This document shows, one piece after another, positions 34,132 through 45,060 of a DNA stretch of 64,000 nucleotides. Below the pieces are notes generated by a model, which worked only from the letters and a program-made list of their open reading frames with translations, did not search any database and was not told the origin of the DNA. The stretch comes from Calliphora vicina. Taxonomy: Eukaryota; Arthropoda; Insecta; Diptera; Calliphoridae. The position numbers and the translations under genes were made by a program. Every line of letters begins with the position of its first letter. Positions within the stretch are counted from its first letter, which is position 1. The stretch covers positions 66,239,533 through 66,303,532 of the forward strand of contig NC_088780.1 in NCBI RefSeq assembly GCF_958450345.1, read 5' to 3'.

Positions 34132-34888
34132 AAAAAATAGTTTTCGGAAGTTTTCGGAACAGGATGAAATCTTCACATTTTTTGTCGAATAATAAACGAA
34201 ATATCATAAAAATTCTTATCTATGTATGGGTTTAGTGGGCGGTGGGCGTGACCGATTTAATTGAAACTCGGCATGCGTTCCTTTTTTGTATCAATAAATG
34301 TATGTACCAAATTTCTAGACTTTTCCTTGGATATAAACACTTTTTGACCATTTTCCAGATGTACGGCTAAATGAACAACAGTTGGATGTCTTTCATGAAT
34401 GGAAAATGAAAAAATGCGCCAAATGGCTTTGTTACTGCTAACATAGCGGCCCATTTGAAATTGAATGACTTCATCGCACAGTGGTGGCAGTTATATAGAA
34501 GAGAGCGACAAAAATAGTAATAGTTCAAATATCGTCTTGAAACTTCTACAGCATATTCCTGTCGATTTGAAAATTAATTTGACAAAAAGTGGGCGTTGTC
34601 ACTTTCACTTAACGCCCACTTTTTATCTATATATATATAAAAGTGAATGTGTGTTTGCTGGTTTGAAGACTATAGACGGCTAACCGGCTTACCCTCCCAT
34701 AGTTATTAGAATTTATATATAGGGGAAACTATAGCAGCTACAAATATTAATATTTATGACAGAAATTCTTTTTGTTGCGTGTTCGCGAGTGGGAAAACCC
34801 ACATACTTATAGATCTATGAACCAGATAGAAAACCCAAAAATTTTGTATTTCCTAAGGCATTAGAACAAATAATTAATACAAAATATT
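34132..34888. other. Unassigned; possible Helitron 5' end
   Basis: 34590-34622 is a hairpin GTGGGCGTT...AACGCCCAC. At 34626 a TCTATATATATATAAAAGTG motif, preceded by A, looks like a Helitron 5' end of the local type, but no matching 3' end was found. CACAGTGGTGGCAG at 34477 resembles a Transib-type end without a partner. No gene. Confidence 0.35.
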
Positions 34889-35024
34889 CACCCTTATCGT
34901 GGTTGGCGTAAACGTCTTACGCCTACGACTGTTTTGTACTAGATTAAAGATAAAATGCAAACTGTTTCTTTAATCTAGTATGAAACAGTCGTAGGCGATG
35001 ACGTTTACGCCAACGATAAGGGTG
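34889..35024. mobile_element. 136-bp hairpin MITE
   Basis: CACCCTTATCGTGGTTGGCG at the left is mirrored by CGCCAACGATAAGGGTG at the right, and the inverted similarity runs nearly to the centre (TAGATTAAAG / CTTTAATCTA). The flanks are ATT on both sides (34886-34888, 35025-35027). It shares its terminal 20 bases with the element ending at 16067, which may be its autonomous relative. Confidence 0.8.
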
Positions 35025-35666
35025 ATTATATACTTAACATTAAATACAAATATTTTTTGTTCTAAACTTTTCTATTTTATTGCAACTCACATTAAGATTA
35101 GAAAATATGAAATACTCGTAAATAATGTATGTACTTTTTATTACATTAGAAACTAATTTTACATAGACTAGATATATTGTAATGGAGAGGCGTGAAAATC
35201 GGCATTTATTGGAAGTTTCCTTTATAATAAATTAAAAAGATATATAAACAAATAAATAAAAATATAAATAATAAGTGTTCAATAATAAAAAAAGTACACC
35301 ACTTAACAAATTACACAGCACAGAACATAGTAATGAAACTTATATAGAATAATTAATGTAAAATTTAATGTTACTGAAAAAGGCGCAAAAATGCGCAGCT
35401 ATATTAAACAGAATCGTAAACTATATACTTTTTGTAATATATATATATAAAGGTTTGGTGGTTATATTTGATTGAGAAACATTTTAAAACTCTAAATTAT
35501 TTCAACACAAATTCTAAAAACACGTACGAAAAGCTACTTCTGAAAAATTATTTTTTTTTAAATACAGAAAACAAATGACCGAAGTTAAATATATTTAAGA
35601 CAAATCCAATACCATCAGTTTTTATATCCATTTTTTAAAATTTGAATTAAACACTTTTATAAAATA
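35025..35666. other. No gene recognised
   Basis: AT-rich DNA with a (TA)n stretch at about 35437. No repeat boundaries seen. Confidence 0.5.
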
Positions 35667-36525
35667 CTAGTTGACCCGCCCGGCTTCGCCCGGTAGCATT
35701 TACTAATGTTAGTTGTTCTAGTTTCTGCAACCCACTGTTCTTATTTATTTGCAAATAAAATATCTATTTTGTACTGCATATTTTAGGGAGCTTTTTTATT
35801 ATAGTTGACTGGACTCCAAAAAAAAATTTCCGAGTTTTACCCGGATTTTTTTAATTTTTTTTCTTTACAAACCATCTCCTGAAAATTTCGAATCGAATAA
35901 AAAAAAAATCAGCCAAATCGCTCCAGCCGTTCGCTCCAGCCGTTCTCACGTGATGACATTACATACATGGACCATTTCATTTTTATATACAGTGGTGGCC
36001 ACCAATTTAAGACAAATACTTGAATTTTTTTCATCAACTGAATTTTAAGTGGGTTAGAGCCAAAATAAAAGGACCTCTAAGGGTATGAAATTTATTATTA
36101 ATGTTTCTAGTTTCTGAAAAATGTTTGGAAAAATCGGTAAAACATATATGGACAAAGATATGTGGAAATACGTTGACCCACCTCAGCGAACATCCGCTGT
36201 TAATAACATGATATGACCGAAACTAATAGAACTAAAAATACGAAATTTGGTCTGAATATTTTATAATAATAAAATTATAATGATATAAATGTGAGAAAAT
36301 ATGTTTATTTAAAAAAAAAAATTTGTTGGTCAAGTTGTAGAAAAATTTTATGTGTTCGTGATGAATATGTATGAATTGACACAGTCGAATAAAACACACT
36401 TGTGTGTTAAAATAGTCCTCATGCATACATATTTGTGGAAATATTTGAAAAAATAATTGACAATCACGTGGAATTTAACAAACAATTTTTGTCTTAAATT
36501 CCTGGCCACCACTGTATATAGGAGA
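35667..36525 (-). mobile_element. Non-autonomous Helitron, interrupted by MITE
   Basis: The minus strand ends with the GC hairpin CCGGGCGAAGCCGGGCGG, then GTCAACTAG followed by T, i.e. a CTRR 3' end after a hairpin. The 5' end is TCTCCTATATA (36525), continued after the MITE as TATAAAAATGAAATGG. It contains CGCTCCAGCCG and the sequence shared with 54680-54986. The MITE at 35990-36514 inserted at a TA of its 5' end. Confidence 0.7.
35990..36514 (-). mobile_element. Mariner-type MITE, 525 bp, TA target
   Basis: It is the inverted copy of 19536-20048 (CAGTGGTGGCCACCAATTTA ... CCTGGCCACCACTG) with TA on both sides (35988-35989, 36515-36516). Confidence 0.85.
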
Positions 36526-36829
36526 TAGATAAATCCACAATTGAACTTAAACTTTGTTTTCGTTTTTCTTCTACTAGCTCCTGCACGTTTGTTTGTTCTC
36601 ACTTAAATTGTTTATATTATGGAAGTACCGTTAGAAATTATAAAAACAAATCCGAAGTAGAAACATTTAATGGTTTTAGCGACTAGTTATTCCCCTTCAA
36701 GATCAATATTTTAATATATATTTTTTTATTTTTGTCGTATGGGTGCAACCACTGTGTATCGTTGGAATTCTTCGCAGTAACTCAGCCATGTAACTGCCTT
36801 TGGTTACATATTTGCAGATGTATGTTATA

Positions 36830-37692
36830 AGTGGGCGTGAACAATTTTTCTTTCTGTAAAAAACTTTTGTGGACTATTGCGAACATTAAAAAAAAAAATA
36901 ACCCAATTCGGTCCCGGCGTTCTGCGATTTTAGATAAATCAAAAAAAGTGGGCGTAAAAGAGGGCGTGGTCAATTCTTATTTTAGTAAAACTTAAATTGG
37001 ATTACTACGAACATTAAAAAAAATTAGCCATATCGGTGCAGCCGTTTTCCGATTTTAGATAAATCGAAAAAAGTGGGCGTGATAAATTTTTCTTCCCGTA
37101 AAAACCTTTGGACTATGACGAACATTTAAAAAAAAAATTGTCCAAATCCGTCCAGCCGTTCTCAACTGATGCAATTACCAACGAACGACAATTGAGTTTT
37201 ATTTATATAGATTTAAGCTATCGTGAGTTTTTATATAAGCAATCGAATTTTGGTCTGAGATATGATTGATCACAGACCGACGTATTTTGCAGATGTATTT
37301 AATAAACGCCCACTTATTAAATACACCTGCGAAATACATCGGTCGGTACATAGTGGACGTGGAAAATTTTTATTTATGTAAAAACTTTTGCGGCTATGTA
37401 GGCGTGCTGCGTTTTAGATATATCGCAACAAAAAAAATTGGCGTGTTCAATTTTTCTTTCAGTAAAAACTTAAATTAGATTACTTTGTTCATTTAAACAA
37501 AAAATTAGCCAAATCGGTGTAGCCGTTTTCCGATTTTAGATAAATCGAAAAAAGTGGACGTGGTCTATTTTTCGTTCCGTAAAAACCTAAGTTGACCAAT
37601 ATTTTAAAAAAAAAATTGTCTAACTCGGTCCCGCCGTTATCTACTGATGCAATTACCAACGAACGACATTTGATTTTTATTTATATAGATTA
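36830..37692 (-). repeat. Helitron-like ends with ~125-bp internal repeats
   Basis: The block contains repeated units with GTGGGCGTG, TAAAAAC(T)T, GAACATT(T)AAAAAAAATT, CAGCCGTT and TTTTAGATAAATCGAAAAAA (near 36830, 36950, 37075, 37360 and 37555). It has two copies of a Helitron 5'-type end (AATTACCAACGAACGACA...TTTATATAGATT, finishing near 37204 and 37691). Reversed, these start TCTATATAAATAAAA. No 3' CTRR end could be assigned. Confidence 0.5.
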
Positions 37693-37914
37693 GAACGACA
37701 ATTACGTACACATTTCGATTCTTTTAAATTAAATTGCAAAAGTACTTATTTAATGGCAAAATTTTTACAGAAACTGAAAAAATTGCATTTTTTCCCCTTG
37801 TAAATGCACCTCAAAATTAAATCGCAAGTCGGCACGGTTTGCAATCATAATAGAAAATTTCATATTTAACTATAGTTTTATATATATAAAAAATAGATGA
37901 TTATGTATCGAAAG

Positions 37915-39000
37915 AATACAAGGTTAGAGCTGGTGTTCCACAGTGAAGTGTACTACGACCTACGTTATATTTAATTTACACCTCTGACTTGCATACCGCT
38001 CACACGAAACCCCACTCATAGCATCTAGTCAACAAGAAAATTACCTAATTTGTGTGAGATATGTGATATATGTTTAAAAACTGGTGAATGAGTTAAAAAG
38101 TAAGCATGTTACGTTGGCTCTAAGGAGAGGAAATGGTCCAACTGTCACACTCAACAATGTTAATATACCGCAGTCTGATTATGTCACATACATATATTGG
38201 TATTCATCTAGATAGACGGCTTACTTGGTGCATAGGAACTAAGAAACTTCAAATGAATCTGAAAGTCTCTAGCTTTCATTGGTTAAAACTATACAACAAA
38301 ATCAACTTTTTTTCTAAATTACAAGGTCAGACCAATAAATTTTGATAGAGGTGACAAAAAATAAGATACGTGCATCGGCGTTTTGAAAGTTTACATCTGA
38401 ATCTCATTTAAAGGGGGTTAAAGTTTCCCAACTCTGGCACATTCTTATTGTTAATCGGCATAAGAAACCATGTGATCCTCACAATTTAGGTATAAAATGT
38501 GTGCAGCAAATTTATGTAAAATGTTACGGAGAACATTTTTGTGGAATATGTTAACCCTCTAAAACATCAAGGCATTTTTTGTCCTTCTTTTAAAAACAGA
38601 GCAAAAACAACATTAAACCAGGGATTTAAGGGGTTAAAATGTTCCGCAAAAATATTATCCGTAAAATTTTACTATAAGTCCCTGAATACACCAAAACGGA
38701 AAATTCAACCAGAAAGGCAGAAATAAGGCATAACAAAAGAGAGCATAGGGTTAATAGCATGAAAAAAGTAGTTAAAATTTAATTAAAAATCACTAATATA
38801 TCTGTTATTTTACCTTCGATAGCAAATTTAGATGTAAATTTTCAAAACGCCGATACACGTGTCTTTTTTTTGTCTCCTCTATCAAAATTTATTGGTCTGA
38901 CCTTGTAATTATTTTTGGTGTTAATCAGTGATCAAACTAAATTAAGCCTTGAATATAAAGTCATCCTGTATAATACCATTTTCATAACAGTTAAGGTCTC
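37915..39000 (+). pseudogene. Jockey-clade RT scrap, split by a MITE
   Basis: Forward-strand reading gives VRAGVPQ-stop-SVLRPTLYLIYTSDL (37920-37995), then LVNELKSKHVT, NNVNIPQSDYVTYI (38080-38195), KVSSFHWL (38262), and after the MITE SDQTKLSLEYKVILYN (about 38932-38980). It matches the RT/C-terminal part of the copies at 22717 and 47327 with stops and deletions. Confidence 0.75.
38317..38910. mobile_element. MITE with ~75-bp inverted ends inside the RT scrap
   Basis: AATTACAAGGTCAGACCAAT at the left is mirrored at the right, and the similarity continues through TTTTGATAGAGG and CATCGGCGTTTTGAAA to about 75 bases. It interrupts the RT reading between FHWL and SDQTKL. The exact target duplication is ambiguous (ATTA or TAAT within the repeat). 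Confidence 0.75.
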
Positions 39001-39133
39001 TGGTAAACAAACATAATATGACTTTACATAAAAATAGCACTACACAAATGTCTATTAAATTGAAACAAATTTAATATTAACTTACTTAAATTAATATTTT
39101 TAATTAATTTAAGTAATTGAAATACGTATTTAC

Positions 39134-40509
39134 TAGGGTATTCATTCGACTAATGATCGTTCGATTAATCGAATAATTTCTTACGAATAATTATTCGAAC
39201 AATTTAAAAATGGCCATTTTCGAATAACGAATAATTCGAACAATTTTATGTAGAATAATCGAATAAAACGAATAAATGTTCACATATATTTAAATTTATT
39301 AAATTGCTTAAAATGTTTCATAATTTAAAATTTAAATAAGTAATAATAACTCACAAAAATTGGGTTGTTTCTGAAATTCGACAAATAACTAAAGACAAAG
39401 AGACTTTCGATCACTGCAGATGAGTGTTCCGATGGCTCCTTCTATAAATATATAAATATTACTGCATGAAGTTACAATTCTAAAAACAAATCTTTCAAAA
39501 TTTTTAACTTAGGACTTGAACCAATGAACATAAAAGGTACGGAATAAAATATTTGTTATTTAGCTGGCGAAATATTAGAATAATCAAAATATTAACTTAG
39601 ATTAAAGTGAAGTTGAATGTGATGGAGAATGTGATTTTGAAACGATCGTCGAAAGTGATATAGATGACATTTATAATGATTACAGTGAAATAGATGAAGG
39701 CCATGATCTTAAAATATATGTATATAAGTGATGTTATTAACCGCGTACGTAAGTGTTGCAAAATATTTAATAAATCGAATGATAAACACAAATATTGCAA
39801 ACTAACGCTTTGTTGCAAGAAAATCATGGAGTTCGTCTTATACATGCACTGCTTCAAATTAGCCACGTTCACTGACAATGATATCAAACTTTGGACAGAT
39901 TCCCTTTATTGTGTAATTCCCTAAGACCACTTTATTAAGCAAAGATTCGCAACGTTGATAGTAGTGTATTCAATTAATCGGGTTGCTGGATTAATCGGTT
40001 AATCAAGCAAATAATTAATCGGGGTTTATCTTTAATCGGTTAATTTTAAATTATTCGATTAACAGAATAATTTCTATTTAAATTTTAAACTGAAATTAAA
40101 ACCACGAATTTTGTGTACTTATTTAAGTATTTTATAAATAAAAAGAAAAAAACATAAAAATAAACAAAACATAACAATTCAACCAAAAAATAAATAATTT
40201 TCTTTAGTTTTAATAAAACTCGACTTGGAAAAAACTCTCTCGCTGATTGTAGATGTTGGAGAAATCGAAAATAATGCATGGTAAAGAATATCCAATATCT
40301 TTTTAGTCTTTTCTAAGTATATAAAATCAGTTAATCGACACATTTTAATCGGTTTATTTGTTATTTGAAAATCGGCAATTTTGAATTATTCGAACTGTTA
40401 GCAGTAACAGTTAAACGTGTGATCGAATTATTCGAACAAGTTAAAATCTCTTATTCGAATTATTCGTTTTATTCGAACAAGAGAAAAATCGAATAATTCG
40501 AATACCCTA
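39134..40509 (+). mobile_element. hAT element with TAGGGTATTC ends
   Basis: The ends TAGGGTATTCATTCGA / TCGAATAATTCGAATACCCTA have many ATTCGAATAA words near both ends. The flanking 8-mers do not match, so one boundary may be a deletion. The inside holds a hAT transposase remnant at 39390-39920. The same terminus recurs at 63049 and 63122. Confidence 0.65.
39390..39920 (+). pseudogene. hAT transposase remnant
   Basis: One frame reads RLSITADECSDGSFYKYINI, then a stop and NKSFKIFNLGL (like hAT 'ITxDxWTS...YxNIT...NLGL'). It then reads ETIVESDIDDIYNDYSEID and SDVINRVRKCCKIFNKS (the hAT 'IxxVRKxxKxFxKS' segment). Multiple stops and shifts are present. Confidence 0.65.
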
Positions 40510-40882
40510 TTACCTTTCACTGGCACACTCCACCAGTGTTGCCAATTTAGCCCTTTTCTGGCTAAATTTAGCCCTTTTCAATCTTGTTTAGCCACAAAAA
40601 AATTAATTTAGCCTTTAGCCATTTTTTTAGTCTTTTTTATTTTCATTTAGCCATATATATTTACTGTAATGAAAATTATATATTTACTCTAATGATCTGA
40701 AAATTTTGCTGTTGAAAATTAGTAAAATCAGTTCCAAAAATTGGCAGGAATATTATGACAAAAATTAACTAAAATGTTGAACCGGTAAACAATTTAAGCA
40801 CATACAAATTGTTGGAACCTTCCATACATACTTCAAAATTGCTCTAGTTATCAAATTATATCTTAAAATTTTTGCTCAAGTA

Positions 40883-42180
40883 AGGAGTGAGATCGAAAAA
40901 TTCTTAACATACATATATGTTTATAAAAAAGAAACCACTAAACTTACAGCTTTAATTTTTTTTTTATTTGATTGAAATTATTATTACAATTTACAAAAAA
41001 AATTATTTTTATAGTTTTAATCACTAGTGATGAAATTTTGAACCTTTTTCGGAAACCCTTCCATTAACGTTTTTATAGTGCTTTCTGTCACTTTGCTCGA
41101 ACATGTAGTCCATCTCCGTTTAAAATCTACCACACTTTTGGACACCTTTTTTGTACTCTTCAATTCTCTTTTAACAAGAGCCCAATATCTCTCCACTGGC
41201 CTTAGCTCCGGGCAGTTTGGAGGATTTGCCTCTCTTGGTACAAATACCACATTATTGTTCTTGTACCACTCAAGGGCTTGTTTGCCATAGTGACAGGATG
41301 CCAAGTCAGGCCAAAAATAAGTGGACACATTATGAAGTCTTATGAATGGAAGCAGCCTTTTTTGTAAACATTCCTTGATGTAAATTTCGGTATTTATAGA
41401 GCCCGTTGTAACAAATGAGTGGCTTCTTTTGCCGCAACTGCATATTGCTTGCCATACCAAGAACTTTCTGGGAAATTTTGTCTGCTTTTGGGTCCTAAAC
41501 TTTTCTTCAACATTCCCTCGAGCATCAGCAACATAAAATTTTTGACCTGGAAGTTGCGAAAAATCTGCCAGAACATACGTTTCGTCATCCATTATGCAGC
41601 AAGAATATTTTTTTATAAAACTTGACTTCAATTTCCGTGCTCTGTTTTTGGCCTCTAAATTTTTAGTAGCGTTCCTGTCAGGAACTTTTTGAGCCTTGTA
41701 TGTTTTTAAACCTGCATTAGCTTTAACTTTTCGTACCAAATAGTCCGAGCACTGAGCTAACCGGGCTGCTTTCCTACCGGATGTGTTGGGAGCTCTTTTG
41801 AAAATGCGTTCTATTTTTTTGGCTTTAGAAACATCATGTGGACCATTCCTTCTACCTGAACCAGGTTTTCTATCAACTGACAAGTTCTCCCGGTACTGTT
41901 TAATAACATTGGAAACAGTTTGACGGCAGACCTTTGTATGCTTGGCCAACTTTTTGTAAGACCAAGTTGGGTTTTGTTGAAAATATTTAATAATTTCAGT
42001 ACGCACTTTTTTCTGGTCACTCATTTTAATCAGATTAACAAAAAAATTAATATAATTGACATTACACATAATAACTGACATGTTTTTCAAAGGTAACTTG
42101 ATCAAAAAAAAATTCAAATAATACTTGGGTTAAAAAATGTAATGAAAAACGTGTGTTAAGAATTTTTCGATCTCACTCCT
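40883..42180 (-). mobile_element. Tc1/mariner-superfamily element, 1298 bp, apparently complete
   Basis: Inverted ends AGGAGTGAGATCG... identical for 27 bases flank the element, and TA is duplicated at 40881-40882 and 42181-42182. The size and single intact gene are standard for the superfamily. The segmental duplicate at 62470-62480 lacks the insertion (GCTCAAGCATTTTATT, minus strand, versus GCTCAAG-TA...TA-TTTTATT here), so it arrived after that duplication. Confidence 0.9.
41017..42024 (-). CDS. Tc1/mariner-type transposase, DD37E, intact
   Basis: 335 residues from MSDQKKVRTE (42024) to a stop at 41017. An upstream in-frame Met at 42117 would add 31 Phe/Asn-rich residues and is less likely the start. 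N-terminal paired-type helix-turn-helices are around residues 8-50 (YKKLAKHTKVCRQTVSNVIK) and 70-105. A basic GSGRRNG linker lies between them. The catalytic triad reads MDDE (D147), WPDLASCHYG (D240) and CPELRPVERYW (E278). Thirty-seven residues separate the second D from E, hence DD37E. The enzyme would bind the inverted ends and cut and paste at TA. No stop or frameshift is seen, so it may be recently active; activity is inferred. Confidence 0.9.
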   Translation of the reverse strand: MSDQKKVRTEIIKYFQQNPTWSYKKLAKHTKVCRQTVSNVIKQYRENLSVDRKPGSGRRNGPHDVSKAKKIERIFKRAPNTSGRKAARLAQCSDYLVRKVKANAGLKTYKAQKVPDRNATKNLEAKNRARKLKSSFIKKYSCCIMDDETYVLADFSQLPGQKFYVADARGNVEEKFRTQKQTKFPRKFLVWQAICSCGKRSHSFVTTGSINTEIYIKECLQKRLLPFIRLHNVSTYFWPDLASCHYGKQALEWYKNNNVVFVPREANPPNCPELRPVERYWALVKRELKSTKKVSKSVVDFKRRWTTCSSKVTESTIKTLMEGFPKKVQNFITSD

Positions 42181-43336
42181 TATTTTATTATTTGCATCAA
42201 GGAGGCATTCAAAATACATGTTGTATTCTTGCATGGTTGCTCAGAATTGTGTTTCAACGGCCAAAACTCTGTAACTTTTGAAACGATTGAGATATATTTG
42301 TATTTTTTAAATGTACAGATAACTTCTTGAACACCAATAGTTAAATGGTCATAAAATCATATATTAGACTCATAAATATAAGCAGGTAAAATAAAAACGT
42401 CTACAAAGATTTAAATTAAAATGCCATAACTAATATAGAGAAAATTGGCGTTATTTTAATAAAAAATTTTAATGTTTTACACGCGGGTCCGGACGTTTAT
42501 AAAATTATATATAGGTTTAAAGAGGATACTTTTAACTTTATCTGGGTGATGTATTTTTTGATTCTTAAAAGCTAGGTTCCTCTTAAATTAAAATTTGACG
42601 TAAATATAGTACTTTAATATTTATAACACCTTATACATGTTATGTATACTGTTTTCAAAGACTACAATCCAACCAATTTAGAAAGAAAAATTCAGTTCAT
42701 TATCGATAATAGTTTAGCTATGATCATTTATATCTGATCAAATATAAAAAATTAACTTTTTTCCAAAATTACATTAAATATTTATGTATACAGAATGCCA
42801 CACGCGTAATTTCTAATATTTTGACCAAATATTTTGGCTACCTTAGTTTTTATATGTTTACGAACTAATGGCAAAATTTATGTTTTTGCCAATGAAAATC
42901 ATTTCTGTATTACATGAGAGGCATATTTTCTATATCGTCGCCTAAAATGCAAAATAACGTAACATCACTTTTCATAAGTTTATAGGAGAAGCAAAAAACG
43001 ATATAAAATGAAAACTACTTGAGATATTGAATTACAAATTTGAATTACAATGACTCTAGAAATATATTTTATGAAAAAAAAATAAGTTTTTCAAAGCACA
43101 CTTTAAGATAAGTGGCTTTAGTTATTTTGAATTGTTATTTTCTGAAACAAAAAAACGTATCATCAATATAAATTTTTATGAAAAAATAAAAACTTAAATA
43201 ACAAATTTAACAAATGTCCGAAATATAATCAAAAAACCCAAAAACCCATGTATTTTGTTAGTGTTTCATGAAATCATGTACATATATAATAGCATAATAA
43301 AAAGAAAACAAAAGTTTAGTTGTGTGTATATATGTA

Positions 43337-43968
43337 CAGTAGCCCAATAAAGTCTACATACAGGAATTCAAATTCAATTTCTTTCGTTGAAAGCTGTATT
43401 TGTAAGTTAAAAGTAATGAAATATATTTGTTAAAAAAATAAATTTACACTTAAAAAAATTAAAACAACATCACTTAAGTCGGGTTTAACTACATTTCCTA
43501 TCACGTCAAAAATTTCACCGTTATTAGAATTTTTGATTCTGAGTCAAATAACGAAATTTTTTTTTTAGTTTTTTGGGCTTTAATGTTCAAAATATTATCA
43601 GTTTATGTTATGAAAAAAAATTCCCCCGGGAGTTTTTTCCCTTTTCTCATTTTTCCTATTCAAATTCTATGTTAAAAAAACGAAAAGGGAAAAAACTCCC
43701 GGGGAATTTTTTTCATAATTGGGCTGTATGAAATTTAATAGCCCCGCCCACCCAAAAGTAGGCGTGACCAAGAATAATTTTTTTCGTTATTTTACTCAGA
43801 ATCAATAACTCTTATAACGGTGAACTTTTGGGCGTTATTAGATTTTTTTTTTGCTAAAATCGACATAAGACATGTATTATTATATATATCATAAAAAAAC
43901 TAAAAAAATCGCTTTAAATTAAAGTAACATAATAATTTTTCCTGTATGTAGACTTTCTTGGGCTACTG
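43337..43968. mobile_element. Mariner-type MITE, 632 bp, palindromic, TA target
   Basis: The ends CAGTAGCCCAATAAAGTCTA / AGACTTTCTTGGGCTACTG are flanked by TA (43335-43336, 43969-43970). Much of the interior is also inverted (CACCGTTATTAGAA / TTATAACGGTG). The centre is a hairpin at about 43618-43718 with stems CCCGGGAGTTTTTTCCCTTT and its reverse. Confidence 0.85.
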
Positions 43969-44171
43969 TATGTAGATGTGTAATACACATTGAGTATATT
44001 CACCAATTCTATTTTGTTTCTTTGTAAATCTTATTCTCTAACAAAATAGAGAGAGTTGTTTATGAGTTCTCATATGAGCAACTCTATCATACGTAAACAG
44101 CACAAACACCCAACAACAACATTCTACAATGTGGAATGAAATGAGAATTACAAATCAAACACACGCGTGCA

Positions 44172-45060
44172 CAGCGCTGCCAACTTTGACGATTTATCGT
44201 CATTTTGACGATTTTTTAAGTCAAATTTATTAAAATGACGATTTTTAATTTTTCCCGCGAACAAAAATTATGATTTTTTAAAAGCAAAACATATGGTAAC
44301 CTTTTTTCCTAAAATTCAAATTTTGTAAGTCCCCTTTTGCAATGTACAAATCGAAAGGCAGACAGTGTCCAATTTTATATTGAATTGGTTTCACAAATTT
44401 AAAAAAGGTTTTGATTTTGGCGATAAACTTTTAGAAGGATTAACTTCATTGAACAAAACAAATTATTCAATTTTACAATTGGCCATACTTATTCCAAATT
44501 TATTAAATGGAAAAGAATATGAAGAACTTGATAATGAAGTTCAAGAATTACGTAATATGAAATTCACCGAACTCGAAACATTGGAAAAATGTTTCCAATT
44601 TAAAGAGAGTAAATAATGCAAAGGCCTTCCCAATTTTAACACAATTTGTTTCGAGTTTAATGGCACTACCACATTCGTTGGCCAACGTTGAAAGAATTTT
44701 TCATATTGTACATGTAAATAAAACAAAAATCAGAAATGCTTTGGATTCTTCAACATTACAAGGAATATTGTTTTCAAAAGATTATCTTAAGTTAAATAAT
44801 TCTCAGTGTTTTAATATAGCAATTAAAAATGACTTATTAAAAAAATTTCACTCAGAAATGTACCAGAGTAAAGTCACATAATACCAAAATTAAATTAATT
44901 ATTTTTTTATTTTATTAAATAATAACTTTATTTACATGTAAATAAAATAAAAATATTTAAAAAGTTAATAAAAAAATGATATTAAAATTTTTTTGTCTTG
45001 ACGATTTCTTGACGATTTTTTTCTTTTTAACTTGACGATACAATTGTGCAAGTCTTGTTT
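44172..45060 (+). mobile_element. hAT element remnant (CAGCGCTGCCAACTTTGACG)
   Basis: The left end CAGCGCTGCCAACTTTGACG is followed by TGACGATTT words; similar TGACGATT words occur at 44998-45040. The right terminus is not clear because those words are in direct, not inverted, orientation. It encodes the C-terminal part of a hAT transposase. Confidence 0.55.
44365..44881 (+). pseudogene. hAT transposase C-terminal part, frameshifted
   Basis: Frame 1 (44365-44616) gives NWFHKFKKGFDF and YEELDNEVQELRNMKF; after a shift, 44660-44881 gives MALPHSLANVERIFHIVHVN, KTKIRNALDSSTLQGIL and FSKDYLK. These are the hATC hallmarks (LPHSxAxVERIFS...KTKxRNxLxxxTL). The related remnant at 56320 has the same ending. 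Confidence 0.75.

Noticed and set aside
36348..36602. 84-codon reverse frame
   Set aside because: It spans the end of the mariner-type MITE and the Helitron 5' end.
39126..40517. 8-bp target duplication around the TAGGGTATTC hAT
   Set aside because: GTATTTAC and TTACCTTT do not match; the left boundary is probably altered.
41078..41625. Frames opposite the mariner transposase
   Set aside because: They are antisense shadows of an intact gene with catalytic residues on the other strand.
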